From: Strongylocentrotus droebachiensis
Taxonomy: Eukaryota; Echinodermata; Echinoidea; Camarodonta; Strongylocentrotidae
Direction of reading: 5' to 3'
DNA: 64,000 nt
Assembly (NCBI GenBank): GCA_035222895.1
Contig: JAVYIG010006552.1
Location: 1-64,000, forward strand
Made by a program: the position numbers and the translations under genes. Position 1 is the first letter of the stretch; each line of letters starts with the position of its first letter. The notes below the pieces were generated by a model. It was not told the origin of the DNA. It saw nothing but the letters and a program-made list of their open reading frames with translations, and did no database searches. Shown in pieces: positions 22,349 to 31,300 of this stretch.

Positions 22349-25300
22349 ATGAATGGCAATGGGGATTGTTGCGTCTGTGGCCTAGATATTCAAGAGAATG
22401 AGAACAAAACAACATGTGAAACATGCTTGAACCATTACCATGTGCCATGTATGGGATTACCTTCTGCAAAAGAGTTGACTAATGCTCAAGTAGTATGGAT
22501 ATGTTGCTATTGTGGTAACAACAATTTGTCTAAGCGCTTATATGACCAATTTGGTATCCCTATTGACGTAAACATGTACGAACATCTAACGAAAGACAAT
22601 AATGATAATGACCACGCAGCACAGCCAAGTCCTATAACTGGTGCACAAGACAAGAGAAACAAATCTTCATCAAGCGGGAAAAAGCATATTCCTCGGGGCA
22701 AGAAAAGACTACTTTCGCCAAACCAATCAACCACAAAGAAAAGGAAATCTGATGAATGTCAGAATAGTAACAGAATCGAAGATAATGATTGCCAATCGTG
22801 TACAAGTGACATTAAAACGACATTCACAAGAACTTCATTTAGCAAGAGAACCAATTATGATCGAACTGATGTAACTCCTGATGATAATGCCGAAATTTGG
22901 AGGACGGTAAAGACGAGGAAAACTAAGCCGCTTAATGAAAGAGGTGTGTCCCGTAAAGCAACGAATGCGAATAATGACCCATATTCTAGCATGGACAAAG
23001 GCAAAGGTCGAGAGAAAGGTGTCACGTACATTGGGAAAGCAATGGCATACTTGTACACAAGGTCAACAAGAAGAAAACAAAAATCACATTTGAAGCAATC
23101 TCAAAATGGAAATAATAAAGACCTTGCCAATGACTCAACAGAAATGAACATCACCACCAATGAGAACGACCTTGCCAACGACAAAACAGGAAAACACTCC
23201 ACCAAAGAAAACGGAGATAACAATAGTAATAGAGTTTTTGTAAAGAGTTTGAGCACTCCTGTAAAAGAGAATGAACAAGAAAGTCAAATATCTTCCGACC
23301 ATAGTTATCAAATTGGTGTGATGGCTACACTATTTTCTAAGAACAACGACATGAGCAAATGGACCTCTTCAAATCTTGATACTATCGTGACATGTGCTAA
23401 AGACGCTGATATACTGGATGATCCACGTGAATCGGCCAACAATCCTAGTGGAAAGATAATTCATGCCTTTGACAAATGTTTTGAGTTAGAAATTTGTGAA
23501 TCCCACACTGGTCCTCTTATACAAGAACACACTGAAACGAATGTACCCTCTGGTAAAGTTCCGTTGATCAATGCCCTACAAGATGCACTAGATACACAAC
23601 GAAAGTCAGATGGATGCCTAGTCGAATTTAACGAACATACTTTTGTTATAATGCCTCATACCACTGGATATTATATCTTTGACACACATGCACAAAAAGA
23701 AATAGGTGGACGACACATGTTGATGCACACGAACACATGGACAGGTGCTTACGCATTTTGTTTACAATTGGCACATATAACGAATCTCCCAAATAGTGTA
23801 GCATACAGACTCATCCAAGTGAAAGTACATGACCCTCAACAGGACAATATATCGCAATGTCCGAAAGACACAAACAAAGATGACGAGAGTGAAACTGTAC
23901 AAAAGAACACACTTGCATCTACAAGTAATCTAATTGAAGAAGGCAAAACGAACAACGCACCACAATGTCCCAAACAATTATCCACAGTGACATCAAATAC
24001 AAATGAAAACCGCCCCATCGTTGATTCTCCAAAGATTAAAATCCCCACAGAAAGCATCGATGAAGAACAGGTATTTGCAGATGATAAGTCAAACCACCCG
24101 CAACAGCTAGAAGAGGGAAAAGAAAAGAGTGAAATCAATACTTTGAATGAACAATCCGAAGACAAAGCATTTGAAAGCACTTCTAACAAATCGAATGGGA
24201 GACGGAAATGGAATATCCTTGAGAATGAGACAGAATTTACATCAGACAGCAAGAAAATCACACATACGTCACAAACAAGCATTTCTGGAACTCGTAAGAA
24301 TAAAGCAGAGTCCTCTCAGGATTCATCGCTCGATTTAAAGTTGGATGAACCAAAAGTGACGGAAATGAGCACTACGAAAATAGAAAAGGATGTAACAAGT
24401 TTGACTACAAGCATATTTGATGAAGACCCTGATGACTTGATAATACTAGGAGAAATACAAAAGTCTGTCTTGCACTTTTCACCTGTGAATGAAATGAAGA
24501 AGAAAGAATATTGCACAAAGTTAAACATTCAAAAGATCACACCCACTTCTGATAATGAAGGTCAAACATGTCAACCTATTGAACATCCATGTACAATCAA
24601 ACATGTAACGGGTGATGGAAATTGCTTCTTTCGTGCCATATCATTTTGTGTATCAGGAAACGAGAACAACCACTTACTTGTGAGAAAAGCTATTGTTGTT
24701 CATCTTTTGAAAAACAAGAACAGATTTGAGACACGTTTGAGAGATGGTTTTGCTAACGTTTCAGATTACGTGACAAAGAGCAAAGTATTTCAAAGGGGTA
24801 CCTGGGCTACCGAAATGGAGATTATGGTTTTGGCAAATTTGATTGAAACTGATATATACATATATGACGAGCAGAACACTAAATGGAGTATATTTTCGGG
24901 CAAGGATGTACAACTTGGAAAGGTTACCTCTGATAAAGGAATTTACTTGAGAAATACACAACGTATACATTACGATGTTGTTTTGTCAGTACAATCATTT
25001 CACTGCGATAATCCCAACGAACAGCACAATGGAACTGAAAAGGAGAACACACTTGCATCTGATGCCTTACAATATCAAGAGAAATACACTACAAGCACAC
25101 CACTATGTCCTAAAGAATTATCCAAAATGGCATCAAAAAATGATAGTGATAATATAAACATTCCCATCAATGGTTTGCAAACAGTTGAGGCTCCCCCAAA
25201 AAGCATCCATGTAGTTTCAGTGACCGATGAAAGTGAAAAGAAAATTGGATCGTCCGTTGCTCCAAAAGTATCTATGTTAATTAGACAAAAGACATCGAAT

Positions 25301-28300
25301 GTTTGTGAGACTTCTGAAAGAAAAGGCATGAAACAAACGAGTAAAACAGACAAGGTGGACAAAGCCTATAAGCAAAAGTGTCATGAAAGTCGTACAACAA
25401 ATGACCCATCCCAGTTTCAGAAAAAAATACGCACAGAATACCACTTCAATCCTATATCCTATGAGAATGCCAGTCCTACGGATAAAACCCAGTCAAACGA
25501 ACATAACAAAACGGGTACGAAGGTAAATTTACAAAAAACGATTATTGCTCAGGGAACGTTCAATCAGGGCCATCCAAGATTTGGCAATTCAAGCGGAAGA
25601 CAATGTGTTTGTAATTCTTTAATTGCAGTGTTAAACAGCAAGTCTAAGAAAGCCAACCAATGGAAGAGTTGTGATCTAGATCGGATTTTGACAATAGGTG
25701 ATAATTTGTATACCAATATAAGGAAAAGCACTTCAGTCACAACGGATTACTTAGCCATGAATCAATTACCTACGGAATTGGATGGATATGATGACTGGAA
25801 TGACTATTTTACGATTGTATACCACGAAACAATTTTAGGACAGTTATTTGATGTTCAATCGCATAATAAAGAACTTGGTTTTGTGACATTAGAACATGCA
25901 TTCGAACAACAACTGTGTAAGACTTATGATGCCCATTTTGTGACCTTCGCCAACAACACATTTGTAGTTATAACAGGACATGAAGGGTATTTTATATTTG
26001 ATTCGCATTCAAGAAGCAATCGAGGCTTTTTAAGTCAAAATGGGTACAGCATCTTACTTCATACACCAAGCTGGCAAGGGGTTTACAAACATTGTATGAC
26101 ATTAGCAAAGACATTGAGTTGTCATATGAACCATTATTTTGAAGTAACTGGAGTATCAGTACAAGCAATATCCGGTAAGAATGAGACATTAACCGGTTTT
26201 CCTATATTACAAGGCATCCCTACTTGTCATAATATGTCCTCAACTACGCAATACAGCACAACGTCTCAATGCCCAACACATTCTGATGAAAAGAAACAGC
26301 AATATAAAGCACCAAATCTAAAACATAATAGAAATCCAAAAAAGGAACACATTATTGAGCTTACTCAAGAAACGACTGATGATTTGCACAAAACGAGTAA
26401 ACCTAAACTTCCCGATGTACATGACTACAATGGTCAACTATTGTCATTAAAGAATGCAAGGGTTGAATTGAGAAAATTACAAGAAACGGAATTCGGAGAC
26501 CATTGTTTTGCCAATAAAACGGAAGTGACTGTGACAATAGACAGCTCTGTAGATGAAAACTTAAAACACTCTAAAATGGAAGATGAACAAACAAAAAGAA
26601 GGACAACCAGTTTGAAAAAAGATGCAAAAGCCAAATCAATTGAAAGCGTTTCTAAGAAATCGAATGGAAAACGAAAATGGACTGAACTTGAAAATGGAGC
26701 TCAACTTAGTTCTGACCGCAAAAAACTCAGACGAACGTCACAAAGGAACAATTCTAGAAATCATGATTACCAAGCAGAATCCAATCAAGATATGACTGAT
26801 TCAAAATTGAATGAACCAAAGGTCACCACAAGAGGCAGTGCTAGAAAAGAAAAGGATGTAATAAGAATTAGTACAGGGAAATTTGATAAAGACTCTGATG
26901 ATTTGATAATATTAGAAGAAATACAGCAAACGGCCTTGTACTTTGCACCACTGAATGAAATGAAAAAGAACGAATCGTGTACAAAGTTAAACATTCACGA
27001 TATTACACCAACCTCTAACAATGGAGCTGAAACATTCACACCTATAGAACATCCATGTACAATCAAACATATTATGGGTGATGGAAAATGCTTCTTTCGT
27101 GCTATTTCATTTTGCTTATCAGGAAACGAAAATAATCACTTACTTGTGAGAAAAGCTATTGTTGTCCATCTTCTAAAAAACAAGAACAAATTTGAGAATC
27201 GTTTGAGAGATGGTTTTGCCAACGTTTCAAATTACGTGACAAAGAGTAAAGTATTTCAAAATGGAACCTGGGCTACCGAAACGGAGATTATGGTTTTGGC
27301 AAACTTGATTGAAACTGATATATACATATATGATGACCAAAGCGTTAAATGGAGTATATTTTCGGGCAAAGATGTACACATTGGAAAGGTTACCTCTGAC
27401 AGAGGAATTTATTTGAGAAATACGCAAAGAATACATTACGATGTTGTTTTGTCAGTACAATCATCTCAGTCTAATATTCCTCACAAAATGTACAAGAATA
27501 AGCAAAAAGAAGAGATTAGCATGAATCCTTTAGAAACAAAAAAGAAACGAAAGAAAAAAAAGAGTTATGGTCTAAGGACAAAACAGAGTAAAGAGATCAT
27601 GAGAGAAAAACGAGCTATAGCAAATGAAAAAAACAGTGTCAAGAAGAAAGAAAATCGTTTACAAATTACAATAGCTCGCAAAACAAGGAAAGCAAATGCA
27701 ATGAGGGTTAAATATGCTAACGATAAAGCTTTCAAAAACCAACAAAAACTGAGAACAAAAATTACACAAAACAAAAAGTATCACGAGAGACATTTCTTTG
27801 AAAAAAAAAAAGAAACCATTGGAGAACGAAAACAAAATAAAACTCATAAATGTAGTGAAACTTTTAGGAGCAAGCATCTGAGTGCAATGAAAGAAAAATA
27901 CTACTCTGACTTAGTGTATAAAAACAGAAAAATCAATATTGTTAAAGATAAATATTTGTCAAATGAAAGGTTCAGGGAAAAAGTTAAATCAACATCAAGA
28001 ATTCGGTACAATAATCCCCAATTTAAAGATGAACATAAAGCAAATATGAAAAATAATATGAAAAAAAAATATTCCAAACCTTGTTTTAGACAACAGCACA
28101 AGGCAACAATGGGAAATATTATGAGAAGGAAATATGCCAATCCTCAATTCAGACAACAGCACAAGGCAACAATTAGAAGAAGATATGCCAATCTCCATTT
28201 TAGACAACAGCACAAGGCAACAATGGGAAATATTATGAGAAGGAAATATGCCAATCCTCAATTCAGACAACAGCACAAGGCAACCATTAGAAAAAGATAT

Positions 28301-31300
28301 GCCAATCCACATTTCAGACAACAGCACAAGGCAACAATGGGAAATATTATGAGAAGGAAATATGCCAATCCACATTTCAGACAACAGCACAAGGCAACAA
28401 TGGGAAATATTATGAGAAGGAAATATGCCAATCCACATTTCAGACAACAGCACAAGGCAACAATGGGAAATATTATGAGAAGGAAATATGCCAATCCTCA
28501 ATTCAGACAACAGCACAAGGCATTAATGAAGAGTGTGTCGACAAAGAACTATAGCAATACAGAATTCAAACAAAAAAGGTCAATGTCCTTAAAAATGAAA
28601 TACCGAAGAATCGATAAGTACAGGCAAAATGTACTCAAACGTAACTTGAAAAGAGCTGAACTTAATAAACTGAAAATGACCGATTTACATAATGTAATAA
28701 AGCACTTTCGACAAATTACTTGTGGTGGACCAGATTATGTGTGCTCTGTGTGTTTCAAACTTCTTTTCAAAAGCCAGGTAATGAAATGTATCAGAAGCAA
28801 ATATATGGACACGTCATGTATCAGTGACAAATATTTGCATATCTGTAATTCACAATGTACTTTAATATGTGACATAGCAAAATCTGATAGATCACTTTTA
28901 TGGATTTGTTTCACTTGCCACAATAAATTACGAGCTGGAAAACTACCTGCAGAAGCAAATATAAACAATCTACAACTACATGATATTCCGGAAGAAATTG
29001 CACAGTTAAACAATTTAGAACAGCATTTAATTGGATTGCATATCCCTTTCATGAAATTAATGGCTTTGCCCAAAGGTGCTCAAAACGGAGTGCATGGTCC
29101 AGTTGTGTGTGTACCTTCAAACACAAATGAAACAGTAGATATGTTGCCTAGACCAGAGACCGAAGACCAAACGATTCGTGTTAAATTGAAAAGGAAATTG
29201 TCATACAAAAGCTATTACAAATACAAGTATGTGAATAAATCTAAAGTGTTAAATGCACTACAGTACCTGAAAGAAAACAATAAATGGTATTTTGATGTCA
29301 CCATAGATAACGATTGGGAAAATTCCTTTTCACAGAATAATGACATACACGAAGACGATGGTGAAATAGAAGACACAGCAATTGATGAACACATCTTGCC
29401 AAAAGACTCAAACTCTGAAGAAAACAATCCTATCGACAGTTTACATGGTCAACCATTGCACAAAAACGATGTTGAAGATGATTCGGAAGAGCGGTTATGT
29501 GGGATTCAGTTAGATACATGTTTACAACCAGCAAATATTGGACAAGAAATTTTAGATCAATGTTTTGATGAAATACTCTGTTGTGCTCCTTGTGAAGGAA
29601 ACAGTCCTGTATCAATACTGAAAGATGAAAGCAATGAAGCAAAATGCTTTCCTTCATTATTTCCAAAGGGTCAGCCAACATTTCATGATGGGAGAAATGA
29701 AAACATAACCTTGGGTCGTTATTTGCAAAATAGATTGATGCATGTGGATAGCAGGTTTGCTCAAAACACTGATTACATCTTTTATGCCCAGTATATCTAT
29801 GAAATACAGCAAGTTTTGTCACAGGTTTCTATTGCATTAAGACAGAGTTCAAACAGGAAGGATGATTTCTCTTTTATCACTGCATCCGATTTTAAAAATG
29901 TGGATAAAGTTTATGAAATACTAAAAGCGGACAAGGGGTACAGATTCTTGAAACAAATTCGTGGCACACCACCATACTGGCAAAATGCACAGAAAAATGT
30001 TCTAGCAATGGTTCGACAACTTGGTAAACCAACCTGGTTCGGTTCATTTTCTTCAGCTGATATGAGATGGCCTGAAATAATGAATACACTACTCAGACAA
30101 ACGGGCGATGCAAGAAAGATAGACGATTTAGATTGGGCAGACAAATGCAATCTTCTAAAATCAAATCCAGTTACTGTTGCTAGAATGTTTGATAAGCGAT
30201 TTCACACTTTTTTGAAAAAAGTTATTTTATCACCATCTAAACCCATTGGTAACGTCATAGATTACTTTTACCGTATTGAATTTCAACAAAGGGGATCACC
30301 TCATGTTCATATTTTGATATGGATTGAAAATGCACCAATATTAGGAGTTGATAAAGATGAGAATGTTGTACAGTTCATTGATAAGTACATTTCATGCGAG
30401 AAGCCTACGGAAAAGGAAGATCCAGAATTACATGAAATTATTTCACATGTCCAGAGCCACAGTAAGAAACATTCTAAATCATGCACAAAGAAGGGAACGA
30501 CGTGCAGATTTAATTTTCCAAGACCAATATCCAAAAGAACGTTTATCACGAAACCAGTCGTGGGTGGTGAAGATAAAGATATCGAAACCGATCAAAAGAA
30601 TGCCAAAGAATTGTTGGAATCTGTAAAAAACGAATTAGCAAACGAAACAAACTATGAAAGTACAGCTGACCTTTTTGGAAAACTTGGTATTACCCAAAAA
30701 CAATTTGAGAAAGCATATGCTGAATTAGCATCCCAAGAAAGTATAATCCTCAAAAGACAACCACAAGATGTCTGGATAAATCAATTTAATCCACACTTAC
30801 TTAGATGCTGGAATGCTAACATGGATTTGCAATATGTTTCAAATGTATTTGCCTGTGTTTGTTATGTTGTATCTTACTTGTCAAAAGCTGAAAGAGAGGT
30901 AGGAATGCTATTGAATCATACACTATCAGAAATAAAAGAAGGAAATAATGATGCAAAGCAAAGCATGAAAAAACTTGGTCAAGCGTATATGCATAACCGT
31001 GAAGTATCAGCACAGGAAAGTGTCTATCGTGTTTGCTCTCTGAGACTAAAGGAATGCTCAAGGAAAGTTGAATATATACCTGTTGGACCTGACCCTATTC
31101 GAATTTCTTTACCTCTTAAAATAATACAAAACCGAACAGATGATGACGAGGAGAATATTTGGATGACAAGCAAGGTTGATAGGTACAAAGCTCGACCAGA
31201 TGGCTCCAAATTTGACAATATGTGCCTTGCTTCTTTTTGTTCTGAATACAGAATTTTAACAGCTTCTCAGATGGACGCTTCACGTTGTAAAAAAAACAAA

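Noticed and set aside
29215..29822. Minus-strand frames inside the Helentron gene
   Set aside because: These are antisense shadows of the large coding frame with no recognisable domains.
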